From Anaerobacillus alkalidiazotrophicus (GTDB lineage: Bacteria > Bacillota > Bacilli > Bacillales_H > Anaerobacillaceae), in NCBI RefSeq assembly GCF_001866055.1, contig NZ_MLQS01000001.1, positions 215,344 to 279,343 of the forward strand: 64,000 bases of DNA, in the 5' to 3' direction. A program made the translations under genes and the position numbers. Positions 35,682 to 46,144 of the stretch are shown piece by piece. The notes beneath the pieces are model-generated. The model was not told the origin of the DNA, searched no databases, and saw only the letters and a program-made list of their open reading frames with translations. Every line of letters begins with the position of its first letter. The first letter of the stretch is position 1.

Positions 35682-35931
35682 AAGACCACCCCACCAAAAA
35701 TTAATACCCTTTTAGTATGTCATTACTTTTCCAACATATTCATAGTGTAAAGTGTAATATATATTTTAGTATGACCTTATCAATGTTCTGTTTAAGACTA
35801 TTATTATGAATAAGTTCGATTCCTGATTGGTTTCGAGATACAATAATTCTGCACGCTTCTCTTTTTATGCTCGACTTTGACCGTTTTTGCTATTTTGTGC
35901 GTGTCGTTTTTAAATGACCTTTTTATCTAAT
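35682..35931. other. Upstream region of the activase operon
   Basis: About 250 bases, AT-rich. I see no FNR/Rex-type palindrome or riboswitch, and no clear sigma-A promoter; only scattered TATAAT-like strings. Confidence 0.4.
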
Positions 35932-35971
35932 CAAAAAGGTACACTACTTTTTTTAGTAGTGTACCTTTCTA
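35932..35971 (-). terminator. Terminator of the tRNA operon
   Basis: AAAAGGTACACTACT/AGTAGTGTACCTTT, a roughly 14-base perfect stem around a T-run, downstream of the minus-strand tRNA cluster. Confidence 0.85.
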
Positions 35972-36090
35972 AAATTCTATATATTATGTAGATTAACAAT
36001 TAGGTCAATCCAAAAATTAATCTGTAAATTAAAAAGAGAACTAACCAAATTATCAGTTCTCTTTAATGCTCAAACGATCTCCAATTATGG

Positions 36091-36164
36091 CGCGCCCTGA
36101 GAGATTCGAACTCCCGACCCTGGCATTAGAAGTGCCATGCTCTATCCAGCTGAGCTAAGGGCGC
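36091..36164 (-). tRNA. tRNA-Arg (UCU)
   Basis: Minus strand folds into a cloverleaf: acceptor GCGCCCT/AGGGCGC, D-arm GCTCAGCTGGATAGAGC, anticodon loop CTTCTAA (anticodon TCT), T-arm with GTTCGAATC. 74 bases, CCA not encoded. Confidence 0.95.
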
Positions 36165-36331
36165 ATGTTGTTTTACCAATGATGCTTTTCATGAAGCTTA
36201 CGGACGATGTTACGCTCCGTAGATATCCTGTCTCTTCCTCTTCTAGCTTTGCTTCGTAGTTTGCTGTGTCGAGACAACTCGTAGCTAGTTCAGATAAGTT
36301 TCACTCGTCGCTGAGCTAAGAGCGCATGTTG
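36150..36331. repeat. Direct repeat of the tRNA-Arg 5' end
   Basis: CTGAGCTAAGGGCGCATGTTG (36150-36170, tRNA-Arg acceptor/D-arm and flank; 21 bases given here as a 20-plus-1 match) recurs with one change at 36311-36331. The 140 bases between have no gene. It looks like insertion or recombination at the tRNA gene. Confidence 0.6.
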
Positions 36332-36383
36332 CTAAGATTAGGTCAAGAGAAACTTGGCTCAAGCCAAGTTTCTCTTGAGTTAG

Positions 36384-36469
36384 TACCGAGGGCCGGACTT
36401 GAACCGGCACGATAGTCACCTACCGCAGGATTTTAAGTCCTGTGTGTCTGCCAATTCCACCACCCCGGC
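36384..36469 (-). tRNA. tRNA-Leu (UAA)
   Basis: Class II tRNA, 86 bases, with the long variable arm. Acceptor GCCGGGG/CCTCGGT, anticodon loop CTTAAAA (TAA), T-arm GTTCAAGTC. Confidence 0.93.
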
Positions 36470-36512
36470 ATATTTCAAAAAAGGACTTGCTAGTTATTAT
36501 AATTATTAATGG

Positions 36513-36585
<73 letters not shown>

Positions 36586-36606
36586 GTTTTTGCTTAGAAT
36601 AAATGG

Positions 36607-36679
36607 CGGACCCGACCGGGATCGAACCGGCGATCTCCTGCGTGACAGGCAGGCATGTTAACCGCTACACCACGGGTCC
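36607..36679 (-). tRNA. tRNA-Asp (GUC)
   Basis: 73 bases. Acceptor GGACCCG/CGGGTCC, anticodon loop CTGTCAC (GTC), T-arm GTTCGATCC. Confidence 0.95.
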
Positions 36680-36692
36680 AAATTGAATATGG

Positions 36693-36782
36693 CGGAGGAA
36701 GAGGGATTCGAACCCCCGCGCGGTTTAACCCGCCTGTCGGTTTTCAAGACCGATCCCTTCAGCCAGACTTGGGTATTCCTCC
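36693..36782 (-). tRNA. tRNA-Ser (UGA)
   Basis: Class II tRNA, 90 bases, long variable arm. Acceptor GGAGGAA/TTCCTCC, anticodon loop CTTGAAA (TGA), T-arm GTTCGAATC. First tRNA of the operon. Confidence 0.94.
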
Positions 36783-36812
36783 AAAAAATATAAAAGTCAG
36801 TCACAAGAATAT

Positions 36813-36841
36813 ATATTACCAGGGAGTTTTTTATTTGTCAA
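36813..36841 (-). promoter_or_regulatory. Promoter of the tRNA operon
   Basis: Minus strand -35 TTGACA (36836-36841), 17-base spacer, -10 TAATAT (36813-36818), about 25 bases before tRNA-Ser. A near-consensus sigma-A promoter. Confidence 0.8.
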
Positions 36842-36860
36842 CAAATAAAAAATAATATAT

Positions 36861-37052
36861 TTAAAATTGATAACTAGGTAAATCATTTTCCTGCTTTTCA
36901 ATAATGATTCTAGAGTATTTGTTTAATAGCTCGTCCAGTTCTTGACTATGCTGAATTGTTATCTCTGCGTTAAACCCATAATCATAGGCAGCGTTAATCA
37001 TCATCGTACGTTTATGTTCTATATATAGCCTCAATATGTTTTTTGAAGTCAA
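36861..37052 (-). CDS. Spo0E-like aspartyl-phosphate phosphatase
   Basis: A 63-residue two-helix protein. IEHKRTMMINAAYDYGFN then QHSQELDELLNKY is the Spo0E family pattern with the SQELD signature; members dephosphorylate Spo0A~P and hold back sporulation. I place the start at TTG 37052, 6 bases after GGAG; a GTG at 37064 would overlap that site. It lies between the tRNA operon and pgcA, on its own. Confidence 0.8.
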   Translation of the reverse strand: MTSKNILRLYIEHKRTMMINAAYDYGFNAEITIQHSQELDELLNKYSRIIIEKQENDLPSYQF

Positions 37053-37170
37053 TAGAATCTCCACCTTGAAAGATATTATTTATCTCATTTTACATTATTT
37101 CCAAATTAATGCTGTGACAAAAATCACACTATTTTTCATTATTTAAGTACTATATTTCAAAAATTTCATA

Positions 37171-37206
37171 GTGAAGGCACATAGATTTAAATCTATGTGC
37201 CTTCAC
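37171..37206. terminator. Perfect 36-base palindrome between pgcA and the Spo0E-like gene
   Basis: GTGAAGGCACATAGATTT followed directly by its exact reverse complement, with no central spacer. On the minus transcript it is followed by a short U-rich stretch, so it may end pgcA transcription. Confidence 0.6.
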
Positions 37207-37295
37207 TTCTCTCATTATATTACAGAAAACAGATAATTCCATGTCTAAATAATGAACTTTTTTGTGAAACGATAAAATCCCACTAGAAAACAGGA

Positions 37296-39032
37296 CTAAT
37301 TTACCAGTTGGACTTGATCTAGTAATGCTGTCTTTAGCTCTTCAAGCTGATTTTTACTTTGCGCTAATGAGCTACTTGTTGTTCCCATATAAAACTTAAT
37401 TTTAGGTTCAGTACCTGATGGACGTACACAAACCCACGAATCCCCCTCAAGAATGTATTTAAGAACGTTTGATTTTGGTAAATCAATATCTTCTACTGAA
37501 CCAGACTCAACTTTCGTTCTTTTCTTAGTTAAATAATCTTCAACAGATACTACCTTCATACCAGCAAACTCTGTTGGTGGATTCTCTCTTAAAGAAGTAA
37601 TAATCGTATTCATTTTTTCGATACCTGTCTTACCTTTTAAAGTGATTGAATGTAGGCCTTCTAAGTAATATCCGTATTTTTCAAACACTTCGATTAAACC
37701 TTCATACATTGTTTTATTTTGCGACTTATAAAAGGCCGCAAGTTCAGCTGCCAATAATACCGCCTGGATCGCATCTTTGTCTCTAGCAAAATCTTTAACT
37801 AAATAACCATAGCTTTCCTCATAGCCAAATAAGAAAGTATGCTCCTTAGTTACTTCATATTCTTTAATTTTTTCTCCGATAAACTTAAAGCCTGTTAATG
37901 TGTCTAATGCACTTAAATTATAATGATTAGCGATCACTCTACCTAATTCTGAAGTAACAATTGTTTTAATAACAATCCCATTCTCAGGTAAAACACCTTG
38001 ACTTTGTTTTTGAGAAAGTAAATATTCAAGCATTAGTGCTCCCGTTTGGTTTCCTGTTAATACAACATATTGCCCGTCTGGATTTTTCACTGCTACTCCG
38101 ACACGATCGGCATCAGGATCCGTAGCGATTAATACATCCGCATTGCTTTTCTCACCATATTGGATAGCCATCTCAAACGCTGCATGCTCTTCTGGATTAG
38201 GTGACTTAACAGTTGAAAATTTCGGATCCGGAATTGCTTGCTCCTCAATAATTTCGTAGTTAGTAAACCCAACGGCTTCAAACGCTCGTTGTACTGGTAA
38301 CGTTGCTGTTCCATGTAGTGGTGTAAAAACTATTTTTACATCCTGACCATGTTTTTGTACCAGTTCTTCGTTTACTACAACAGTCTTTAATTTCTCTACA
38401 TATTCATTATCAATCTCTTCTTCAATCATTACAAGTAGTCCACTATCGATCAACTCTTCTTTGTTAGCGATTTCAACCAATAACTCATTTTCTACTTCAT
38501 TAACTTTCTGAACTAACTCTATTGCTGCATCTGGTGTTAATTGCGCCCCATCGTCACCATAAACTTTAAAACCATTATACTCTGGAGGATTATGACTTGC
38601 TGTAATAACAATTCCAGAAAATGCTTGTAAAGTTCGAACTGCAAAAGATAATTCAGGTGTAGGACGTAGATTTTTAAATAAGTATGTTTTAATACCATGT
38701 TTACCTAATGTTAAGGCAGATTCTAAAGCGAATTCCTTTGATTTAAAACGATTGTCATATGCAATAGCTACTCCTTTTTCCATTGCAGTTGCACCGTTTG
38801 ATATTATGTATTGCGCTAAACCTTCAGCTGCTTTACGAATAGTATAAACATTCATACGATTCGTACCAACGCCAATTTCTCCTCTCATACCACCTGTACC
38901 GAACTCTAAATTTTTATAAAAACAATCCTCAATCAATTGATCATTACCAGACATTTGCTCAAGCTGCACTTTTAACTCGCTGTCTAAACCTTCATGATTA
39001 ACCCAAACTTCATATGTACTTTTCCAACCCAT
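37296..39032 (-). CDS. pgcA: Alpha-phosphoglucomutase PgcA
   Basis: A 578-residue phosphohexomutase (B. subtilis PgcA 581) interconverting glucose 6-phosphate and glucose 1-phosphate, feeding UDP-glucose for teichoic acid and glycolipid synthesis. Active-site phosphoserine is Ser146 in [16 protein letters not shown]; metal loop DPDADRVG; sugar-binding GYEESYG; phosphate-binding [15 protein letters not shown] 39032 is 9 bases after GAGAGG; an upstream TTG is too close to that site. Monocistronic. Confidence 0.94.
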   Translation of the reverse strand: MGWKSTYEVWVNHEGLDSELKVQLEQMSGNDQLIEDCFYKNLEFGTGGMRGEIGVGTNRMNVYTIRKAAEGLAQYIISNGATAMEKGVAIAYDNRFKSKEFALESALTLGKHGIKTYLFKNLRPTPELSFAVRTLQAFSGIVITASHNPPEYNGFKVYGDDGAQLTPDAAIELVQKVNEVENELLVEIANKEELIDSGLLVMIEEEIDNEYVEKLKTVVVNEELVQKHGQDVKIVFTPLHGTATLPVQRAFEAVGFTNYEIIEEQAIPDPKFSTVKSPNPEEHAAFEMAIQYGEKSNADVLIATDPDADRVGVAVKNPDGQYVVLTGNQTGALMLEYLLSQKQSQGVLPENGIVIKTIVTSELGRVIANHYNLSALDTLTGFKFIGEKIKEYEVTKEHTFLFGYEESYGYLVKDFARDKDAIQAVLLAAELAAFYKSQNKTMYEGLIEVFEKYGYYLEGLHSITLKGKTGIEKMNTIITSLRENPPTEFAGMKVVSVEDYLTKKRTKVESGSVEDIDLPKSNVLKYILEGDSWVCVRPSGTEPKIKFYMGTTSSSLAQSKNQLEELKTALLDQVQLVN

Positions 39033-39227
39033 TGCCAAATACCTCTCTTCTCGATAGTTTTTTAACTACATGAAACATTTTATCAAATTATTACTGGATG
39101 ATGACAACAGTTCCTTGTCATAATATATAATTTTCAACACTTATGTTAAAAACTCCTTTTAAAATGGAAATTTTTTAGGATACTATTTTTTTTATGCAAA
39201 TGAATATTAAAATACAGCTTTTCACAT

Positions 39228-39332
39228 CACATCGAGGAAGTCATTGAAGTCAGAAACTTGACTGAAGTTACCAAGCTCGTAGGCTGCTTGCGCTAGACAG
39301 TTTCCAAGTTAGAAATTTATAAATTCTGATTA
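39228..39332 (+). repeat. Repeat family C, copy 2 (3' portion)
   Basis: Shares GAAGTCAGAAACTTGACTGA and AGACAGTTTCCAAGTTAGAAATTTATAAATTCTGAT (given as two known ends) with the copy at 40075-40300, but lacks the GCGCAAGCGCC start. Confidence 0.6.
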
Positions 39333-39860
39333 CATAAAAAAATACGGAGATAACAAGTATCCAGAAGACTGGAATAATTTGTGCAAACTACTCAGAAGAA
39401 TTACTGGGAAGAAATTTTCATAAGTTATATGAACTGTTTCGTGCATGTATTTAAGTATGTGTTTATAAATTCCCTTGAATTATTTCCTAATTAGAACTAT
39501 ATTGCTGTTATTATTTATCATACTTGTAATGCAGTAGTTACTATACGAACAAACAGTTAAGTGTTTCTTGCGTGAAGGTTGTATAAGATTTACAAAATAA
39601 TAAAGGTTAATAATCAACCAGAAATGTTTCACTTAGCTAAAGTATTCTTCGAATTGTTGCGGCAGAGTTAGATTATCCTGATGATTTACTTGTATGGTAT
39701 GAGATTAGTGAAATGATAGATAGACTTCAATATGATAATGTACCTCTAGGGTTTAATGAAAAGGATGTTATATCAAAAATAAAAAACGAGGCAATTTCTT
39801 TTTTGAGGTTAGATGTTTATTATTTTAAACAACTGGCAATGAGGGCAGGTTTCTACCTTG
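39333..39860 (+). pseudogene. Decayed coding remnants
   Basis: Short peptide-like stretches remain in different frames: KKYGDNKYPEDWNNLCKLLR ending at a stop near 39423, and AELDYPDDLLVWYEISEMID continuing to about 39855. They have coding-like codon use but no start, ribosome binding site or intact frame. No family recognised. Confidence 0.35.
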
Positions 39861-39931
39861 GGGGCAAAGTTCGCTTTCTTGCGGACACAGAAGCCCTTAT
39901 TTTGCTGATTTTGATCATATTCTTGTTTAAA

Positions 39932-40008
39932 AGGACACCAGGTTCCTTATTTCATTAAAATCTACTAAAAAAGAAGTAAAACTAGCCAAATAGCGAACCT
40001 GGTGTCCT
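39932..40008. repeat. 14-base inverted repeat with 49-base loop
   Basis: AGGACACCAGGTTC (39932-39945) and GAACCTGGTGTCCT (39995-40008) are perfect inverse copies. Could be a terminator, or the ends of a collapsed mobile element. Confidence 0.5.
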
Positions 40009-40074
40009 CTTACTTTGATAAAACACTGGTTTGTTCACAAATAACGGCTCTCTTGTCCGATATAAATATAATTA

Positions 40075-40302
40075 AGAAAAGCGCAAGCGCCTTGGTCACG
40101 AGCAGCTGCTCCTGTGCCACTCCGTTTGCCCAAGAGCAATTGTTTTCCGTGCGACGAGTAATCGCAGGAGCAAAGCTGCATGAAGCTAATCGACCAAGGA
40201 TCTCAAGCAGTCATTGAAGTCAGAAACTTGACTGAAGTGATCGAGCCGATGGCGCCTGGAGCTAGACAGTTTCCAAGTTAGAAATTTATAAATTCTGATA
40301 CT
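40075..40302 (+). repeat. Repeat family C, copy 3 (longest)
   Basis: Starts AAGAAAAGCGCAAGCGCCTT and ends GGCGCCTGGAGCTAGACAGT TTCC... with an internal GAGCAGCTGCTC hairpin. About 225 bases, markedly GC-richer than its flanks. Its last ~60 bases are nearly identical to copies 1 and 2. Confidence 0.75.
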
Positions 40303-40366
40303 ATTAAAATAGCGTGACTACTAACATTCTAATTAGCAGCCACGCTTTCTAACAAAATACAATATA

Positions 40367-42043
40367 TTAAGCATTTTTCCTTAAATGTAATTTCTCATTA
40401 ACAGGCACTGTTGCATGCTCAATTTCTTCCTCTACTTTATCTTTATAGTAAAAAAGTTCTTCAGATGACCAGTTATAGTAATCTTTCATATAGTTTAATA
40501 CAGCTCCTTTCCATTCCTTTACCCAGTTAATATTAAAGAAAATTGCACTTGTACGGCGATTAAAGAAATCTACAGGTGTAGCTACCATTTCTTCTTCAAT
40601 TCCATAAACTAATGCAGCAAATACTTCCGGGCTTAAATTATATTGTTTAGTCTTTTCACCCGACAAACGAATAATTTCAAACACTTTATCAACATTTGTT
40701 CCATATAGTTTTGCAAGCTTTCGTGCTTCCTTGTTAGATAAACCTAAACGTTTCCCTTCCTTAACTTTATCTTCTAAAAATTTAGGAAGATTTTCTGAGC
40801 CACCGAGATCCCCACCTGAAAGTTTTATTTTATCTGTAATACAAGGGTGATTCACTCCTAAATCTTTCCCTACAATATCAACAATTCTTTCTGCCATTTT
40901 ACGATAACCAGTAAGTTTCCCACCAGCTATAGAAATAAGACCAGATGTCGAGAAAAAGATTTCGTCTTTTCTTGAAATTTCAGAAGCACTTTTCCCTTCT
41001 TCATGAATAAGTGGACGAAGCCCAGACCAGCATGACTCAATATCATCTACCGTTAGTTTCACTTCTGGAAACATATAATTGACAGCCCTAATAATATAAT
41101 CACGATCTTCTACAGTCATTCGTGGATGAGTAATATCATCCTTATAATACGTATCAGTAGTACCTACATACGTTTTTCCATCTCTAGGAATAGCAAAACA
41201 CATTCTACCATCGCTTTCAGTATCAAAGTACACTGCTTGCTTTAATGGAAAACGTGATTGGTCAATAACTAAATGTACACCTTTTGTTAAATATAAATAC
41301 TTACCTTTTTTAGATTGATCCTTATCTCGAAGTGTATCTACCCATGGTCCAGCTGCATTAACAATTTTTTTAGCTCGGATAACCGTTTCCTCTCCGGATA
41401 ACTGATCGACTACCGTTACTCCTACCACTTTACCATTCTCATAAATAAACCCATCAGCTTTTGTATAGTTTACAGCTAAAACACCACGAGCCACAGCTTC
41501 TTTCATTATTTCTAAAGTAAGTCTAGCATCATCCGTTTTATATTCTACGTAAACTCCTCCACCTTTTAATTTATCTTTACGTAGTAGAGGCTCTTTTGCC
41601 ATAGTTTCTCCCCGGTTTAACATGTAACGACGTTCAGATTTTTTGACACCCGCTAAATAATCATATACCTTTAACCCAATGGAAGTAGCAAATTTACCGA
41701 ATGTTCCACCTTCAATCATTGGTAAAAGCATCCACTCGGGACTTGTTACATGAGGAGCATTTTCAAAAACAATAGCTCGTTCTTTCCCTACTTCTGCAAC
41801 AAGTTTTATTTCGAGCTGTTTTAAGTATCGCAAACCGCCGTGAACAAGTTTGGTTGATCTACTAGAAGTTCCCGCTCCAAAATCTTGCATCTCAATTAGT
41901 CCTGTACGTATCCCTCGAACTTGTGCATCTAGCGCGATCCCTGCACCAGTTATTCCTCCTCCAATTACTAGTAAATCAAGCTCATTGTTGCTCATTTCAT
42001 GTAAAATATTTGAACGCTCTTTACCTGAAAACTTTTTCCCCAT
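40367..42043 (-). CDS. glpD: Aerobic glycerol-3-phosphate dehydrogenase GlpD
   Basis: A 558-residue FAD flavoprotein (B. subtilis 555) that oxidises glycerol 3-phosphate to dihydroxyacetone phosphate at the membrane, passing electrons to quinone. FAD-binding VIGGGITGAGIALDA near 26-40, STKLVHGGLRYLKQ near 63-76, the NAAGPWVDTL motif and GGKLTGYRKMAE. Its leader carries a terminator hairpin of the GlpP-antiterminated type. Ribosome binding site AGGAGAGG. Separate transcription unit from glpFK. Confidence 0.95.
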   Translation of the reverse strand: MGKKFSGKERSNILHEMSNNELDLLVIGGGITGAGIALDAQVRGIRTGLIEMQDFGAGTSSRSTKLVHGGLRYLKQLEIKLVAEVGKERAIVFENAPHVTSPEWMLLPMIEGGTFGKFATSIGLKVYDYLAGVKKSERRYMLNRGETMAKEPLLRKDKLKGGGVYVEYKTDDARLTLEIMKEAVARGVLAVNYTKADGFIYENGKVVGVTVVDQLSGEETVIRAKKIVNAAGPWVDTLRDKDQSKKGKYLYLTKGVHLVIDQSRFPLKQAVYFDTESDGRMCFAIPRDGKTYVGTTDTYYKDDITHPRMTVEDRDYIIRAVNYMFPEVKLTVDDIESCWSGLRPLIHEEGKSASEISRKDEIFFSTSGLISIAGGKLTGYRKMAERIVDIVGKDLGVNHPCITDKIKLSGGDLGGSENLPKFLEDKVKEGKRLGLSNKEARKLAKLYGTNVDKVFEIIRLSGEKTKQYNLSPEVFAALVYGIEEEMVATPVDFFNRRTSAIFFNINWVKEWKGAVLNYMKDYYNWSSEELFYYKDKVEEEIEHATVPVNEKLHLRKNA

Positions 42044-42063
42044 AATTACCTCTCCTTTATGAA

Positions 42064-42125
42064 GTCAAAAAATACAAAAAGACCACAACAGCTCTACTGC
42101 ATTTCGCAACAGAGTGTTGTGGTCT
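42064..42125 (-). promoter_or_regulatory. GlpP-type leader terminator of glpD
   Basis: Minus-strand AGACCACAACA (42115-42125) pairs perfectly with TGTTGTGGTCT (42080-42090), with an inner CTCT/AGAG stem, followed by a U-rich run. It sits in the 5' leader, 21 bases before the ribosome binding site. In B. subtilis GlpP with glycerol 3-phosphate prevents termination here. Confidence 0.75.
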
Positions 42126-42191
42126 CTCCTATTCTCCGACCGATCTATTAACTTAATTTTATCCTATCATTTTTTGAACATTTTGTGAATA

Positions 42192-43724
<1,533 letters not shown>

Positions 43725-43778
43725 TTATGATTAATAACATATAATTAGTTTTAAATACCTTATGTTATGCCTTGTGGT

Positions 43779-44603
43779 CTATGCTACAAGGTTCTTTTTT
43801 TCAACATCTTTTACTAAGGCTTTGTTTGCAGCTATCGATCCTATCATGACTATTAAAAATGCACCTAAGAAAATCCAAATCGAAGAATGTATAATCCCCC
43901 TAAAAGCTGCCTCGTAAAACAACGCCCCTAATCCACCACCAATAATCGGTCCAACTACCGGGATCCACGCATATTTCCAATCAGATCGACCTTTTCCTAC
44001 AATCGGTAATACAAAATGAGCAATACGTGGTCCAAGATCACGAGCAGGATTGATTGCATAACCAGTTGTTCCACCTAAGGATAAACCGATTACAACAATT
44101 AAGAAACCTACGATTAATGGATTTAAACCTTCTGTAAATTGATTAGCCCCTATTGCTAATATTCCAAGAACTAAAATAAATGTCCCAAATATTTCACTAA
44201 AAAGATTTGCTGGTGTATGACGAATAGCAGGACCAGTTGAAAAAACAGCTAACTTTGCCCCTTGATCTTCTGTTTCCTTCCAATGAGGATAGTAATGTAA
44301 CCATACTAATGTAGCTCCGATAAAAGCCCCAATCATTTGTGCAGCAATATAACTAGGTACTTGTGACCAAGCAAACTCACCAATTAAGGAAAGTCCAATT
44401 GTTACAGCTGGATTTAAGTGAGCTCCACTAATACCACCTACTGCATAAATTGCTGTGGCGACCCCAAGTCCCCACCCCATTGTAATAACAATCCAACCTG
44501 AATTTTCTGATTTTGATCCTTTCAACACAACACCAGCTACAACTCCACCACCAAAAATAATCAAAATCATTGTCCCTATTACTTCACCTAAAAATGTCGA
44601 CAT
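43779..44603 (-). CDS. glpF: Glycerol uptake facilitator GlpF
   Basis: A 274-residue aquaglyceroporin with six helices and two half-helices carrying the NPA motifs GAHLNPAVTIG (near 60-70) and GYAINPARDLGPR (near 186-198); the Asp after the second NPAR marks a glycerol channel rather than a water channel. First gene of glpFK. Its leader holds a terminator hairpin, a promoter and a perfect cre site. Confidence 0.95.
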   Translation of the reverse strand: MSTFLGEVIGTMILIIFGGGVVAGVVLKGSKSENSGWIVITMGWGLGVATAIYAVGGISGAHLNPAVTIGLSLIGEFAWSQVPSYIAAQMIGAFIGATLVWLHYYPHWKETEDQGAKLAVFSTGPAIRHTPANLFSEIFGTFILVLGILAIGANQFTEGLNPLIVGFLIVVIGLSLGGTTGYAINPARDLGPRIAHFVLPIVGKGRSDWKYAWIPVVGPIIGGGLGALFYEAAFRGIIHSSIWIFLGAFLIVMIGSIAANKALVKDVEKKNLVA

Positions 44604-44755
44604 AAATCATCCCCCTTTAATTTTATTTTTATAGTAAAACTTCGGCTTAAAAAAATAGCTTGTAAAAACCAAAGTTTAACTTTTGACACAAAGTTCAAAA
44701 TCCGCATCGAGGTATGCGATTTTTCACTAAATATTAATACTTTCCTAATTCACAA

Positions 44756-44818
44756 CAAAAAAAGAGACCAAAAACACCCTATCTAGTAATTTACTAAATA
44801 AGCAATTGTTTTGATCTC
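44756..44818 (-). promoter_or_regulatory. GlpP-type leader terminator of glpFK
   Basis: Minus-strand GAGATCAAAACA pairs with TGTTTTTGGTCTC (44763-44776 with 44807-44818), enclosing a TAGTAA/TTACTA hairpin, and ends in a U-run. Its outer stem resembles that of the glpD leader, as expected for a shared antiterminator. Confidence 0.7.
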
Positions 44819-44851
44819 CATATCTCCGTCACAAAATATTAACTTATTTAT

Positions 44852-44880
44852 ATTAAACCACCAGGTGAAAACGCTGTCAA
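44852..44880 (-). promoter_or_regulatory. Promoter of glpFK
   Basis: Minus strand -35 TTGACA (44875-44880), 17-base spacer, -10 TTTAAT (44852-44857). Confidence 0.65.
44866..44879. promoter_or_regulatory. CcpA cre site at the glpFK promoter
   Basis: TGAAAACGCTGTCA fits every defined position of TGWAANCGNTNWCA and overlaps the -35 box, which predicts glucose repression. Confidence 0.75.
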
Positions 44881-44961
44881 TATCTTTTTGAAATTTCTTT
44901 GAAGTTTAAACAGCTACAAATTACTAGAAAAGTTATATCAAAACAAAAAAGTAAAATAAAC

Positions 44962-45010
44962 AGACAAAAACCCTAATGTTGTTATCCTAACAACATTAGG
45001 GTTTTTGTCT
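44962..45010 (-). terminator. Terminator of glpP
   Basis: A 23-base perfect stem (44962-44984 with 44988-45010) with a 3-base loop; the stem starts within the glpP stop codon. On the minus transcript it ends in a five-U run. Confidence 0.9.
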
Positions 45011-45560
45011 AAAAATCCTTCCATAATTCTTTCCTTGAAGTCGTACAAGCTATTGCCCCTGCTTCAATCGCCTCGTTGATTTCTCGCTTTTCCCTAATTA
45101 GCCCACCTGCAACGATAGGAATACCTGTTTTTTTATAAACTTCATTAATAATATGTGGCATCACACCAGGTAATACTTCAATAAAGTCAGGTTTTGTAGT
45201 TTCTAGCAACTTATAACTTGACTCTAATGCAATTGAATCTAATAAAAATAAACGTTGAACTGATATCAGACCATGCTTCTTTGCAGTTAGTACAACATTT
45301 TTCCTTGTAGAAATTAATCCTGTTGGTTTGATATCTTGACATAAAAATTGAGCAGCATATTCATCGTTTCGTAACCCTTGAACTAAATCTGCATGTAATA
45401 GGAGCTTTTTCCCTTTCCCCTTTGCTAATTGTACTAAACTTTTGAGTTGACCGATGTGACTATTTAACAAAACAATATACGTTAAGTTACTATTGACCAT
45501 TTGTTCTAAGTCTCGTAAGTTATGAGCTGCAGGTAATATTTTCTGTCCATTAAAATCCAC
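45009..45560 (-). CDS. glpP: Glycerol-3-phosphate-responsive antiterminator GlpP
   Basis: A 183-residue RNA-binding antiterminator with a TIM-barrel-like fold; with glycerol 3-phosphate it lets RNA polymerase pass the leader terminators of glpFK and glpD. Conserved parts: ILPAAHNLRDLEQ, YIVLLNSHIGQLKSLV, LLLHADLVQGLRNDEYAAQF, IEVLPGVMPHII, PIVAGGLI. I prefer GTG 45560 (MDFNGQKILPAAHN), which aligns with the B. subtilis start; an ATG at 45602 would add 14 residues. Located directly upstream of glpF, as in B. subtilis. Confidence 0.9.
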   Translation of the reverse strand: MDFNGQKILPAAHNLRDLEQMVNSNLTYIVLLNSHIGQLKSLVQLAKGKGKKLLLHADLVQGLRNDEYAAQFLCQDIKPTGLISTRKNVVLTAKKHGLISVQRLFLLDSIALESSYKLLETTKPDFIEVLPGVMPHIINEVYKKTGIPIVAGGLIREKREINEAIEAGAIACTTSRKELWKDF

Positions 45561-45615
45561 ACTAACACCGCCAATTCCCTTAGTTATGATATTAGCTATC
45601 ATACTAAAAAGATTA

Positions 45616-46041
45616 CTACCTAGCTACAATTAATGAGAGATTTTTTTTGTATTGGTGGTTTCCTACCTTCACTTCAATTTCAGCATCCCATTTACCCCAA
45701 TGTAAAAATTGAACTTCCGTTTCATAAAGTCCACTATCAATATAGTTAAGATTTTGTTTTAAAGGTTCAGTTACATTATTAACATCACTTAAGTGGATAG
45801 CTACTGCAGCCTTTTCTATAGGCCCTTCCTTTTTATCGTAAACTAGCACTTGAAGCGTAGACCCGTTCCCTACCACTATTGGTGAAACTAATGCATGTAG
45901 CTCTATTTGAAGTTCCTCTATTGGCTCAATGTTACTGTAGGTAAAAATAGAAGTTATCAAAATCACATAAAAAAATAATGCAATAATCAAAATGGATAAA
46001 AAAAGTTTTTTTTCCTTTAATTGTTCATTAAAAATTTCCAT
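45616..46041 (-). CDS. Membrane-anchored YtkA/FixH-like domain protein
   Basis: A 141-residue protein with one N-terminal helix (about 12-35: KLFLSILIIALFFYVILIT) and an extracytoplasmic beta-sandwich (VVGNGSTLQVLVYDKKEGPI, IHLSD, GLYETEVQFLHWGKWDAEIE) like YtkA/FixH domains, some of which handle copper. There are no Cys or Met clusters to support metal binding here. ATG 46041 is 9 bases after AAGGGG. Function unknown; next to glpP but not clearly linked. Confidence 0.65.
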   Translation of the reverse strand: MEIFNEQLKEKKLFLSILIIALFFYVILITSIFTYSNIEPIEELQIELHALVSPIVVGNGSTLQVLVYDKKEGPIEKAAVAIHLSDVNNVTEPLKQNLNYIDSGLYETEVQFLHWGKWDAEIEVKVGNHQYKKNLSLIVAR

Positions 46042-46113
46042 ATTATTCAACCCCTTGTCGTTATGACTAGGATGAACGGAAATTCCACTAATTAAACGTG
46101 ATAATTATATTTT

Positions 46114-46143
46114 ACAAAAGCTCGCCGTTTGGCGAGCTTTTGT
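46114..46143 (-). terminator. Terminator after yhcX
   Basis: A perfect 13-base stem ACAAAAGCTCGCC/GGCGAGCTTTTGT with a GTTT-type 4-base loop, ending one base before the stop codon of the gene. Confidence 0.9.
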
Positions 46144-46144
46144 A

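Noticed and set aside
35682..35931. FNR or Rex operator before the activase operon
   Set aside because: No TGTGA-N6-TCACA or similar palindrome found, despite the likely anaerobic function.
39713..39958. 81-codon plus-strand ORF near pgcA
   Set aside because: It starts in the middle of a coding-like stretch that extends upstream without a start, and runs on into an inverted repeat; treated as a gene remnant.
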